Shown: piece by piece, positions 24,797 through 33,025 of the stretch
Layout: every line of letters starts with the position of its first letter
Numbering within the stretch: the stretch's first letter is position 1
Source: Halogranum amylolyticum
GTDB taxonomy: Archaea; Halobacteriota; Halobacteria; Halobacteriales; Haloferacaceae
Direction of reading: 5' to 3'
NCBI RefSeq assembly: GCF_900110465.1
Contig: NZ_FODV01000001.1
Location: forward strand, 186,001-250,000
DNA: 64,000 bases
The notes under the pieces: model-generated
The model's database searches: none
What the model was told of the DNA's origin: nothing
What the model saw: the letters and a program-made list of their open reading frames with translations, nothing else
Position numbers and translations under genes: made by a program

Positions 24797-26344
24797 GTGA
24801 GTAAAGTGGACCGTCGCCAGTATCTCGGACTCGTCGCCGCCGTAGCGACGGCCGGAGCTCTCGCTGGCTGTTCGGAGATCGCCCGTGAGAGACCCAAGAC
24901 TCCCACGCGCGGCCCCGGACCCGGACCTGAACCCGGCCCCGTCACGACGAGACCGGGACCGGCCCCCGACCGGTCGGAGCGCGCCGTCCGGTACGGCGTC
25001 GAGTTCGACCGCATCCTCGACGCCGTCGCCGACCTCGGGATGGACCCCACGGGGGAGAGACCGATCGACGACGCCTTCGAGTCGTTTCTCGCGCGCCGAC
25101 GGACGCTGCTCGAGTTCCCGCCGGGCGTCTACCGATTCGACGAGAACCACGCGGTCGAGTCGGTCGACAACCTCGGGATACTGGGCCGTGGTCGCACTCG
25201 GAGCGACGTGGTGTTCAGAACGCCCTCGCGGGAGGGTCGGCAGTTCGTCAACGTCAGAGCCGGCGGCGTCGGGTTCCTCCTCGAGAACGTCACCTTCGAC
25301 CACGGTCCGGGAGACGGGTCGATCGGCAACGTGCTCCGCCTCGACGACAGACTCCGCGTGCAGAACGTCGAACACGTCGGCTTCAACCCCATCGTCCAGA
25401 ACGGGGCGCTGGACAATCTCAGCCCGCAGATCCTCACGGAGGGGGGTCTCGCCGTCGTCGACAGCTACGTGCGGACGGGCCCGACGCACATCGTCTCACA
25501 CGGGAGTCTCGACGGGACTGCCAACGCGGGCTGTATCTGGCTCGGCGAGGACCACGTCGGGACGCTCCGCATCCGCAACTGCCACTTCGCGAACACCGGG
25601 ACGAACGCCATCTACTGCTCGCGTGCCCCGGGACGCGTCGAGGTCGTCGACTGTCGGTTCGAGAACAACAACCAGGCGTCGTTGCGTATCGGCGGCAAGG
25701 GGACGCTCGTCCGCGGCTGTACGTTCCGCTTCGACACCGACGACGCACATCGGGAGAACCTCGGCGAGCACATCAACCCCAACGCGATTCTCTGGGAGAC
25801 GGGCAACAGAGGGCAGCGCGGCGGCGTCATCGAGAGCTGTTCGTTCGTCTACGACTCTGCGCCGGTCAGGACCAACGCGGCGATCTGGGCCGACGGCTCT
25901 GCCGGGGCGTTCACGGTGCGAGACTGCCGTTTCAGCATCGACGTCCCCGGCGTGAGAGCGATCCGCGTCGACGACCCGCGACGTCCCCGTCTCGGGAAGA
26001 CGGCGGCGAGACCGTGGGGAGTGACGCTGACGAACATCGTCGTCGAGGGGCGGACTACGGGATTCGTCCCGATGATCGAGATCAGCGGTCGACCCAACTC
26101 CACGCTCGACGGCTGTTGTCTCTCGGTGTCGGACGCGACGCACGTCGTCAAACTCGTCAGCTCGCCGGGGAGTTCGATCCAGAACGTCAACGTCTCCGAG
26201 ACGGGCGAGTGGCTGACGATCCGACGGCGAGAGTGGTTGATCGCTCAAGAGGGAGAGTTCGTCGTCGACGACGTCTCCTACGAGCAGATCTGTCGAGCGA
26301 ACGCGATCCAGCGGCCGCCGCCGAACGCGCCGGTACGGCCCTGA
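24797..26344 (+). CDS. Tat-exported beta-helix lipoprotein
   Basis: A 515-residue secreted protein. The N-terminus VDRRQYLGLVAAVATAGALAGCSE is a Tat signal with the lipobox LAGC, so it should be lipid-anchored outside. A Pro/Gly linker follows, then the cap ILDAVADLGMDPTGERPIDDAF...LLEFPPGVYRFDENH shared with the 13663 protein. The rest is a long right-handed parallel beta-helix (GVGFLLENVTFDHG, LRIRNCHFANTGTNAIYCSRAPGRVEVVDCRFENNNQASLRIGGKGTLVRGCTFRF...). Probable polysaccharide binding, lyase or epimerase role at the surface. The GTG start is fixed by a TATAACGAAA box 34 bases upstream. Confidence 0.87.
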   Translation: MSKVDRRQYLGLVAAVATAGALAGCSEIARERPKTPTRGPGPGPEPGPVTTRPGPAPDRSERAVRYGVEFDRILDAVADLGMDPTGERPIDDAFESFLARRRTLLEFPPGVYRFDENHAVESVDNLGILGRGRTRSDVVFRTPSREGRQFVNVRAGGVGFLLENVTFDHGPGDGSIGNVLRLDDRLRVQNVEHVGFNPIVQNGALDNLSPQILTEGGLAVVDSYVRTGPTHIVSHGSLDGTANAGCIWLGEDHVGTLRIRNCHFANTGTNAIYCSRAPGRVEVVDCRFENNNQASLRIGGKGTLVRGCTFRFDTDDAHRENLGEHINPNAILWETGNRGQRGGVIESCSFVYDSAPVRTNAAIWADGSAGAFTVRDCRFSIDVPGVRAIRVDDPRRPRLGKTAARPWGVTLTNIVVEGRTTGFVPMIEISGRPNSTLDGCCLSVSDATHVVKLVSSPGSSIQNVNVSETGEWLTIRRREWLIAQEGEFVVDDVSYEQICRANAIQRPPPNAPVRP

Positions 26345-26359
26345 CGAGAGTCGCTCCCC

Positions 26360-27340
26360 TCAGAGATAGCCGAGGCTCTCGAGGCGGTCTCTCACCAGCT
26401 CGTCGTCGGTCTCCGAGTCGTCGCGCGGCGTCGCAGACGGGTCGGCGGTCGTCGGCGCGACCGGCTCTGCGGTTCCGGGCACAGGGTCCGACGAAGTAGC
26501 GGTCGACGCGCCGTGTCGGATCTCCTTCCGCGGGCCGTTCTCGAACACCAGCCACGGCACCTTCGTCAGCTGTTCGGTGTACACCCCCGGCGGGTGGCCG
26601 TACTCGACGCTCGGGATCGGCCGGGAGCGCTCGCCGATCATCTGGCCGTGATCCGCCGAGACGACGGTCCTGCCGGGGAGTGCACGCATCAGCTCCTCGA
26701 CGTGCGGGAGGACGACGTCGAGGTTCTCGCAGAACGCTCGTCGGAGCAGCTCGTCGGAGAACCCGAACCCGTCGTCGAAGGCCGCGTCCCACTCGAAGGC
26801 GAGGTTGTCGAGATCGAAATTCGCCACGCCGGTCTCGCCGACGAACGGGTAGTGCGGCTGGAGGAAGTGGACGAGCAGCCGCTTGTCGGGGTGGCGCTCG
26901 GCCGCGTCGAGCGCGAAACGGACCATCGTCTCGGGCATGACGGTCCGGTAGGTGTCGTGCCACCCGCCCTCCTTCCAGACCTCCACGACCTCGTGGAACC
27001 GCGCGTTCAGCGCGTCCTCGTTCCGGTAGTACATCGGGCTGGCGGTCACGTACACCGTATCGCGCAGATCGCGGTCGGCGACGTTCGCCTTCAGGAACTC
27101 GCTCGTGTGCGACCCTCGTGAGACGCGCGACTCGAGTCGGCCCGGGAGCGCGTGCTGGTCGCGGAACATGTCGTAGCGACACGCGTCGAGGAGGAGCAGG
27201 TTGTCCCACTCCTCGGCGAAGACGTCGACTCCGGCCGGGTTGAACCGGCTGTTCCCGCGGGTGTGGTACAGCCGGTTCATCTCGCGAAAGAGGAGGCTCG
27301 GCGTCTCGATCGCCCGCTTCAGCTGTGAGAGCGTGTACAT
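26360..27340 (-). CDS. sulfatase-like alkaline-phosphatase-superfamily hydrolase/transferase (paralogue)
   Basis: A 326-residue paralogue of the 23707 protein with the same landmarks: WDNLLLLDACRYDMFRDQH, SRGSHTSEFLKANV, LVHFLQPHYPFVGETG, VVSADHGQMIGERS, YGHPPGVYTEQLTKVPWLVF, and the tail RLESLGYL. An Ala/Pro/Asp-rich linker precedes the tail. There is no signal peptide. Two such enzymes side by side suggest two distinct phospho- or sulfo-modification steps on the glycan. It is convergent with the beta-helix lipoprotein gene (15 bases apart) and has TATAACAATG 41 bases upstream. Confidence 0.83.
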   Translation of the reverse strand: MYTLSQLKRAIETPSLLFREMNRLYHTRGNSRFNPAGVDVFAEEWDNLLLLDACRYDMFRDQHALPGRLESRVSRGSHTSEFLKANVADRDLRDTVYVTASPMYYRNEDALNARFHEVVEVWKEGGWHDTYRTVMPETMVRFALDAAERHPDKRLLVHFLQPHYPFVGETGVANFDLDNLAFEWDAAFDDGFGFSDELLRRAFCENLDVVLPHVEELMRALPGRTVVSADHGQMIGERSRPIPSVEYGHPPGVYTEQLTKVPWLVFENGPRKEIRHGASTATSSDPVPGTAEPVAPTTADPSATPRDDSETDDELVRDRLESLGYL

Positions 27341-27371
27341 ATGTCGTTGCGTCGACTTGGCCGGACGACCG

Positions 27372-27381
27372 CATTGTTATA
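27372..27381 (-). promoter_or_regulatory. TATAACAATG promoter element
   Basis: Nine of ten match to the recurrent motif on the minus strand, 41 bases before the ATG at 27340. It lies in the palindromic core GTTATAAC. Confidence 0.6.
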
Positions 27382-27528
27382 ACACGGTTAACGCGACGGT
27401 AACGGCCGCGAACCGGGGCGTCACGGGGTCGACGCCGCCAGCGGGCGGCCACGGTCGGCCCCCGTCGACGTCGCACGGCCGGCCCCCGACAGCGGAGCGA
27501 CGCCCGGTGTTCGACCACGTAGCGGACG

Positions 27529-27538
27529 TATAACCAAT
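27529..27538 (+). promoter_or_regulatory. TATAACCAAT promoter element
   Basis: Eight of ten match to the recurrent motif, upstream of the asparagine-synthase homologue (51 bases to an in-frame GTG, 72 to the ATG). Spacing implies a short 5' leader. Confidence 0.5.
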
Positions 27539-27600
27539 ACCGCTCCGGACGAAGCGTCTCTCCAGCACACACGAGCCTCGTGTTCGTGACCGCTCTAGCA

Positions 27601-29355
27601 ATGACAGGACTCATCGGTGGTACACTCTCGGAATCGACGTTGACAGCACTTCTCGCGAAGACGCCGACGAGAGGCGACCTCGAGACGCTCACGCTCTCTC
27701 GCGGCGACATCGCGCTCGGTCTCTCACATCTCGGGACGAGAGACCCCCGCGGCTGGGCCCACTGGGACGGCGACGGGGTGACCGGCGTGCTCTACGGCGC
27801 CGTCTCCAACCTCGACGACCTCGGCTTCTCTCTCGGAGGACTGTTCCGTAGCGTCTTCGAGAACCCGGTCGACATCCTCCCGAACGTCGACGGCCCGTTC
27901 GTCGTCGCCTGCACCGACGGCGACCGCGTCGTCGTCGCCACCGACAAACTCGGGACGCGCTCGTGTTACTACTCGCTCGCCGACGGGTTCGTCTTCGGGT
28001 CGAACCTCGACGCGGTCGCGTCGGCGGTCGACGACCCGACGGTGAACGAGCGGGCGGTCGGCGACCTGGTGATGATCGGTCACGTCTGGGGCGACAAGAC
28101 GCTCCTCGAGGAGGTGTCGTATCTCGATTCGGGGACGGTACTGGAGTACGCCGACGGTGCGGTCGAAAAGACGCGCTACTGGACGTTCGAGTTCGACACG
28201 CGGGCGCGGTCGTCGTTCGTGCCGACCCTCGTCGACGCCTACCGGACCTGCATCCGCGACTCCGCGGCGACGATGGACGGCTCGGTCGGCCTGTGGCTCT
28301 CCGGCGGCCTCGACAGTCGCGCGATGGCCGGCGAACTGAGCCAGCACGTCGACCTCCTGACCTACACATACGACGCCAACCCCGCCGGCGGCGGCAACGT
28401 CGAACTGGCCCGCGAGGTGGCCGCCCGCCTCGGTCTCGAGCACGAGGAGGTCGAACTCACCCCGGGTCCGTTCGTCGACAACTTCGCGGACGCCGTGACG
28501 CTGACCGACGGGATGCTCGGCTGGCAGACGTTCTTGAACCTCACCGCCGTCTTCAACATCTCCGATCCGACCGACATCCTGCTGGAGGCCTGTGGACAGG
28601 GCGGGATGATGGGCGACGGTCTCAGCCGTGCCGCGGTCGAACTGAGCGACTCCCCGGAGGACGCGCTCTACCGTGCGAAACACCAGACGTCGAAGGAGCT
28701 CGTGAATCGCATCCTTTCGGGCGACGTCGACCTCGATCGGACGTACCGCGAGGAGGTCGCAAAGAGCCAGCAGTCGGGGTACGTCGAGACCGTGCTGGAC
28801 TGCTACTACCGCAACTACTTCCCGCGGGGTGACTTCGCCAGCAACAAACTCGTCCGGAGTCGCGCGGGGACGCGCGTCCCGTTCGCCCACGGCGAGTTTC
28901 TCCGGGCGGTGACGAAGATGCCGCTCGACCAGCGGGTCGGCTGGGTGCCGGCGACGAAGGGGAAGATCCCGTTCGGCACCGCCGAGGCGAAACTTGAACT
29001 CACCCGTCGACTCGGGTACGGGTTGGAGACGATCCCCTACGAGCGGACCAGAGTCGCCCCCGAGCGACCGCTCTGGCTTCACGCCGCCGGCTTCGTCGTC
29101 GGAACGTCGCTCCAGCGCGTCCGCGGGAAGACAGCCTACGGCGGCCGACGGCTGCAGAGTCAGTGGTCGATCGGCGACGAGCGACTCTCCTCGTTACTGG
29201 CGGGACTCATGGACGATGCGGCCGACCGCGAGTTCTTCGACGGCGACCGGATTCGCCAACTCTCCGAGGAACACTTCAGCGGCGACGTCGACCACATCGG
29301 CGCGGTGTCGGGCATCACGACGGTCGAACAGTGGCTGCAGTCGCACTACGACTGA
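27601..29355 (+). CDS. asparagine-synthase-related ATP-dependent ligase lacking the glutaminase Cys
   Basis: A 584-residue protein with the two-domain shape of glutamine-hydrolysing asparagine synthases. The N-terminal Ntn-like domain starts MTGLIGGTLSES where active enzymes start MCGI, so no nucleophilic Cys2 is available and glutamine hydrolysis is not expected. LGTRSCYYSLADGFVFGSNLDAVASAV follows. The synthetase domain has an intact PP-loop (LWLSGGLDSRAMAGEL) for ATP, and an acidic EACGQGGMMGDGLS region. Such homologues in surface-glycan clusters probably amidate a sugar carboxylate using free ammonia, but lasso-cyclase-like or other ligase roles are possible. In-frame GTGs at 27580 and 27586 are alternative starts. 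Confidence 0.82.
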   Translation: MTGLIGGTLSESTLTALLAKTPTRGDLETLTLSRGDIALGLSHLGTRDPRGWAHWDGDGVTGVLYGAVSNLDDLGFSLGGLFRSVFENPVDILPNVDGPFVVACTDGDRVVVATDKLGTRSCYYSLADGFVFGSNLDAVASAVDDPTVNERAVGDLVMIGHVWGDKTLLEEVSYLDSGTVLEYADGAVEKTRYWTFEFDTRARSSFVPTLVDAYRTCIRDSAATMDGSVGLWLSGGLDSRAMAGELSQHVDLLTYTYDANPAGGGNVELAREVAARLGLEHEEVELTPGPFVDNFADAVTLTDGMLGWQTFLNLTAVFNISDPTDILLEACGQGGMMGDGLSRAAVELSDSPEDALYRAKHQTSKELVNRILSGDVDLDRTYREEVAKSQQSGYVETVLDCYYRNYFPRGDFASNKLVRSRAGTRVPFAHGEFLRAVTKMPLDQRVGWVPATKGKIPFGTAEAKLELTRRLGYGLETIPYERTRVAPERPLWLHAAGFVVGTSLQRVRGKTAYGGRRLQSQWSIGDERLSSLLAGLMDDAADREFFDGDRIRQLSEEHFSGDVDHIGAVSGITTVEQWLQSHYD

Positions 29356-29454
29356 ACGACGGTCGACGAACTCGCTCGTCTTCGGAGCGCTCGAGAGGTA
29401 TAGTGTTAACCGCGATGCGAAATCGGAGAAGGAGAGTTACGAATCACCGAGCGG

Positions 29455-30420
29455 TCACCCCGGAACCGACCCCCGTCCGGAGAGCCACTGTTTGAGGCGG
29501 CGGGCGGGCGGGTAGCTGACGGGGCCGGTGAGGGCCAACGCGAGGTAGCCGTAGGTCGACCGTCGCGTCGGGTCGTAGCGGAGCGAACGGAGCAGGTGGA
29601 CGACGGCGTCGCGGTAGTAGCCGTTCCGAAGCGCCGAGAACCCCAGCGTGGCGTTCAGGTGGCCGACGAACTGACGGGCGCAGTCGGACCCGTACGTCGC
29701 CGCCAACGACCCGTGTTTCTCGACGAGAAGCGGGTAGGAGACGTCGCGTTTCCGCTCGAAGTCGTCGGTGATCTGCCCGTGGCCGGTCACGCGGCGGACG
29801 ACGAGCGGTTCGGCGACGGAGGCGTACCGACAGTGCTGCGAGAGACGGATGTGCCACTCTTTGTCCTGCCAACTCGGAAACCGTTCGTCGGGGTAGCCGG
29901 CGGCCTCGACGGCCGATCGGCGGACGGCGAACCGCGAGAACGTCGCCGCCTGCAGTTCGCCGCGGAGGATGCGCTCCGTGATGTCGCCGTCGTACTCCGG
30001 TATCGTTCGCCCGATCTGCTCGCCGTCGGCGTCGACGATGCGGACGCCGGCGGCGACGGCACCCACCTCGGGGCCGCCCGCGAGGAACGCCTCGACTATC
30101 CGCTCGACGGCCGTCGGTTCCCAGTAGTCGTCGTCGTCGAGGAAGGCGACGATCTCGCCGTCGGTCGACTCGATACCGGTCCGTCGAGCCGCGTTCGCTC
30201 CCTCGTTCTCCTCGTGTCTGAGACAGCGCCACTCCAGCGTCCCGAGCGACAGCGCCGAGAGGACGGGTTCGACCGGCTCCGGCGAGTGGTCGTCGACGAC
30301 GACGAGTTCGACGTTCGGATACGTCTGTGCGGCGACGCTCTCGACGGCGTCGGGGAGGAACTCGGGCCGCCCGTACGTCGGGATGACGACGCTGACGAGC
30401 GGCGTGGTGGTACGCTCCAT
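29455..30420 (-). CDS. GT2 family glycosyltransferase
   Basis: A 321-residue cytoplasmic glycosyltransferase with GT-A fold: VSVVIPTYGRPEFLPDAVESVAAQTYPNVELVVVDDHS, the ENEGANAARRTGI segment, and the metal-binding FLDDDDYWEPTAVERIV. The acceptor half has FPSWQDKEWHIRLSQHC. The C-terminus ends LRSLRYDPTRRSTYGYLALALTGPVSYPPARRLKQWL, amphipathic and basic, probably touching the membrane. The ATG at 30420 is fixed by an exact TATAACAAAG 34 bases upstream, so the longer in-frame frame is not used. It would add one sugar to the growing lipid-linked glycan. Confidence 0.9.
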   Translation of the reverse strand: MERTTTPLVSVVIPTYGRPEFLPDAVESVAAQTYPNVELVVVDDHSPEPVEPVLSALSLGTLEWRCLRHEENEGANAARRTGIESTDGEIVAFLDDDDYWEPTAVERIVEAFLAGGPEVGAVAAGVRIVDADGEQIGRTIPEYDGDITERILRGELQAATFSRFAVRRSAVEAAGYPDERFPSWQDKEWHIRLSQHCRYASVAEPLVVRRVTGHGQITDDFERKRDVSYPLLVEKHGSLAATYGSDCARQFVGHLNATLGFSALRNGYYRDAVVHLLRSLRYDPTRRSTYGYLALALTGPVSYPPARRLKQWLSGRGSVPG

Positions 30421-30444
30421 TGCAGAGAGGTCGGGTCTCGGAGG

Positions 30445-30454
30445 CTTTGTTATA
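30445..30454 (-). promoter_or_regulatory. TATAACAAAG promoter element of the GT2 gene
   Basis: Exact copy on the minus strand, 34 bases before the ATG at 30420. This is the cleanest case of a leaderless gene driven by the recurrent motif. Confidence 0.75.
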
Positions 30455-30593
30455 CGGACCGTTCCAGGGGCGCTACGACTCGTCGCGAGTGGTCTCTCCA
30501 ACGACGCTCACGCAGCCGACGACGTCGACCCTCGAAGTCGAAGAGCCGACGTGACGCCGTATGGTAAGCAACGCTGTCTGTCGTTACAGAAGC

Positions 30594-30603
30594 TATAACA
30601 AAG
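30594..30603 (+). promoter_or_regulatory. TATAACAAAG promoter element of the DUF1616 unit
   Basis: Exact copy, 35 bases before a GTG that opens a 23-codon ORF and 99 bases before the DUF1616 start. It lies 140 bases from the opposite-facing copy at 30445-30454. Confidence 0.65.
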
Positions 30604-30628
30604 CGGATTCGTCCCCCATGGGGTGGCA

Positions 30629-30700
30629 GTGATACTCGACTGTCCCCCCGGCGTAGACCGCCGGATCAGACCGTCTGCCCGGAGAGGTGAGGATGCGTAA
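30629..30700 (+). CDS. 23-codon micro-ORF overlapping the DUF1616 gene
   Basis: GTG at 30629 stands 35 bases after an exact TATAACAAAG. The peptide begins MILDCPPGVDRRIRPSARRG and ends EDA. Its TAA lies inside the downstream gene (ATGCGTAA, 8-base overlap with the ATG at 30693), so a ribosome finishing here is placed on the next start. Confidence 0.45.
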   Translation: MILDCPPGVDRRIRPSARRGEDA

Positions 30701-31703
30701 CCGGGCGTTCGTCGCGCTCGTCGGCGACGTCGTCGCGACGCTCGTCGCCGTCGCCGTCCCGGTCGCCGTCGTCGCCGCGGGTGTCGGCGGGCCGATCCGG
30801 GCGGTGCTCGGCGGAGTGCTCCTCCTCTTCCTGCCGGGGTACGCGCTCACGACACTGTTGTTCCCGGCCGAGAGAGGCGTCTCTCCCGACCGGGACGTCC
30901 GCTCGCCGATGGCCGGGGTCGCCAGTTCTGGGCGGGCGGGGCTCCCACTCCTCGAACGCCTCGCGGTCGGGTTCGGACTGAGCGTCGCGCTCGTCCCCGT
31001 GTTCGCGTGGCTACTCGGCACCGCGAACGCGGCGGCGGCGTTCGAGACGACGTCGGTCCTCGTCATCTCGGCCGCGACGGCCGTCCTCGGGACGCTGTTC
31101 GGCGCCGTCCGCCGTGCTCGCCTCCCGCCGAGCGACCGGTACGTCCTGCCGTTCGGCGACGTCCGACGGCTCCGAGCGCTGTGGGACGTTCCGAACGTCG
31201 ACCGGGCGTTGAACGTCGCGCTCACGCTCTCTATCGTCGTCGCCGCGGTGATCGTGACCGCCGGTATCGTCGCCCCGAACGACGGCGAGACGTTCACGCA
31301 GGTGTCGATCCTGACCGAGGCCGACGACGGCTCGCTCGTCACGGGCGACTACCCCGACCGGATCGCGCCGGGCGACTCCTCCGAGTTGGTGCTCGAGGTG
31401 GAGAACTACGAGCAGCGGCGGGTCGCGTACACCGTCGTCGTCCAACTCCAGCGGGTGGACGACGCCGGTCGCGTCCGCGAGCAGGCGGAGCTCACCCAGT
31501 TCTCGCGGACGCTGCGAGACGGCCAGACCTGGCAGAGACCCCACGAGGTGTCGCCGACGTTCGAGGGGGAGAACCTCCGCGTCGCCTACCTCGTCTACCG
31601 GGGTGAGGTTCCGGAACAGCCCACGCTCGACTCGGCGTACCGTTCGGTGACGCTGTGGGTCGACGTCACGCCGTCGGACGGCGAGGGGGGCGGCGATGAG
31701 TGA
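30693..31703 (+). CDS. DUF1616 membrane protein
   Basis: A 336-residue membrane protein of the DUF1616 family, common in archaeal surface-glycan clusters. About five helices occur in the first 190 residues (VALVGDVVATLVAVAVPVAVVAAGVGGPIRAVLGGVLLLFLPGYALTTLLFP is the signature stretch; ERLAVGFGLSVALVPVFAWLLG follows). The outward C-terminal half has a beta-sandwich appearance: FTQVSILTEADDGSLVTGDYPDRIAPGDSSELVLEVENYEQRRVAYTVVVQLQRV. Function unknown, possibly chain handling or polymerisation. It overlaps the DUF354 gene by 8 bases and heads a three- to four-gene operon. Confidence 0.88.
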   Translation: MRNRAFVALVGDVVATLVAVAVPVAVVAAGVGGPIRAVLGGVLLLFLPGYALTTLLFPAERGVSPDRDVRSPMAGVASSGRAGLPLLERLAVGFGLSVALVPVFAWLLGTANAAAAFETTSVLVISAATAVLGTLFGAVRRARLPPSDRYVLPFGDVRRLRALWDVPNVDRALNVALTLSIVVAAVIVTAGIVAPNDGETFTQVSILTEADDGSLVTGDYPDRIAPGDSSELVLEVENYEQRRVAYTVVVQLQRVDDAGRVREQAELTQFSRTLRDGQTWQRPHEVSPTFEGENLRVAYLVYRGEVPEQPTLDSAYRSVTLWVDVTPSDGEGGGDE

Positions 31704-32799
31704 CGCGGTCGGGTCCATTCGAGCGTCGACGAACGCCGCGGCGGACGACCGCCCGGTCGACGTGTGGGTCGATCTCGCGAGCCCGTGTCACCCGTTCTTC
31801 TTCGCGGCGTTGACCGACTCGCTGCCGGACGTCCGGACGGCGGTGACGGTCCGCGAGAAGACCGAGACGGTGCCGCTCGCCCGCGAGTTGGGGTTCGACT
31901 TCCGCACCGTCGGAAGAGACTACGAGAACCCGACGCTCCGGAAGCTCGGCATCCCGCTGCGGACCGCACAGCTCGCGCTCCGGATGCCGACGGCGGACGT
32001 GGCGCTCTCCTCGCGGAATGCGATGTGCGTCCTCGCGGCGAAGGCCCGCGGCGTCCCCTCCATCCACTACACGGACAACGACATCTGCGCGTACGTCGAC
32101 GGGCTCCGGTCCGAGGAGCTGTACCATCGGCTGGAGGCGCAAGCGACCCACAACGTCGTTCCGGCGGCGTTCCGGACGGAGGTGCTCACCGACCGCGGTG
32201 CAGACCCCGACCGGGTTCACAGCTACGACGGCTACAAGGAGGACGTGTACGTCGCAACGTTCGAGCCGGACCCGACGTTCCCGGAGCGACTCCCGTTCGA
32301 CGGCGAGGCGTTCGTCGTCGTCCGCCCCGAGGCGCTGTCGGCGACGTACGTCGACGCCGAACGGAGCATCGTCCCCGAGCTGCTCGCCGACGCGACGGCC
32401 CGCGGCATCAACGTCGTCTACCTCCCGCGCGACAGCGGCGACCGCGCGTTCGCCGAGGGAGTAGACGAGTCGCGGCTCTACGTCCCGCCGGAGGCGCTGT
32501 CCGGACTCGACCTGGCGTGGCACGCTCGCTGTGTCCTCACCGGGTCGGGGACGATGGCTCGCGAGGCCGCGCGGATGCAGACGCCGGCGGTGTCGTTCTT
32601 CCCGAGCACCCGCATCTCCGTCGATCAGGCGCTGATCGAGGCCGGCGACGTCTACCACTCGCGGGACCCCGAGGCCATCGTCGACTACGTCGAGTCGCTG
32701 TCGAACCGGGACGCACGGTCGGATCTCTCGACGGCGAAGCGCGTCCACCGCGAGGTCGTCGACCTCACCGCGGACCTCATCACGGAAGTGAGTGAGTGA
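31696..32799 (+). CDS. DUF354 glycosyltransferase-like protein
   Basis: A 367-residue soluble protein with the two-Rossmann GT-B-like fold of the DUF354 family: VDVWVDLASPCHPFFFAALTDSLPDVRTAVTVREKTETVPLARELGFDFRTVGRDYENP, ALSSRNAMCVLAAKARGVPSIHYTDNDIC, and the C-terminal LAWHARCVLTGSGTMAREAARMQTPAVSFFPSTRISVDQALIEAGDVYHSRDPEAIVDYV. It resembles UDP-GlcNAc 2-epimerase and MurG-type enzymes, and in archaeal glycan clusters is assumed to be a glycosyltransferase or nucleotide-sugar enzyme. It overlaps DUF1616 by 8 bases. Confidence 0.83.
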   Translation: MSDAVGSIRASTNAAADDRPVDVWVDLASPCHPFFFAALTDSLPDVRTAVTVREKTETVPLARELGFDFRTVGRDYENPTLRKLGIPLRTAQLALRMPTADVALSSRNAMCVLAAKARGVPSIHYTDNDICAYVDGLRSEELYHRLEAQATHNVVPAAFRTEVLTDRGADPDRVHSYDGYKEDVYVATFEPDPTFPERLPFDGEAFVVVRPEALSATYVDAERSIVPELLADATARGINVVYLPRDSGDRAFAEGVDESRLYVPPEALSGLDLAWHARCVLTGSGTMAREAARMQTPAVSFFPSTRISVDQALIEAGDVYHSRDPEAIVDYVESLSNRDARSDLSTAKRVHREVVDLTADLITEVSE

Positions 32800-32800
32800 G

Positions 32801-33025
32801 ATGTCTCGAAAGACGCCGACGGATGGCTGCTCGGATGCGACTGCCGGATTAGAGGCCGTCGAGACGGGACGCCGTCGCGGTAGCGAGCGCGGACCGACCG
32901 GTGTCTCGGCGGTACCGAGACCCCGTTCGACCGTCTCTTCGGCCGTGAACCCCCCTCGGAACGTGCGCACGCTGCGGGCCGCCGAGAGCGTTCGACGCGG
33001 CGTCCGGTCGGAGGTGGGGCGGTGA
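32801..33025 (+). CDS. 74-residue Arg-rich ORF bridging DUF354 and the GT-C-like gene
   Basis: ATG at 32801 is one base after the DUF354 stop, and the TGA overlaps the GTG at 33022 (GTGA). The peptide starts MSRKTPTDGCSDATAGLEAV and ends VRRGVRSEVGR. It is basic and low in hydrophobic residues, unlike neighbours, with only moderate third-position GC. It may be a real small protein, a translational bridge, or chance. Confidence 0.35.
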   Translation: MSRKTPTDGCSDATAGLEAVETGRRRGSERGPTGVSAVPRPRSTVSSAVNPPRNVRTLRAAESVRRGVRSEVGR

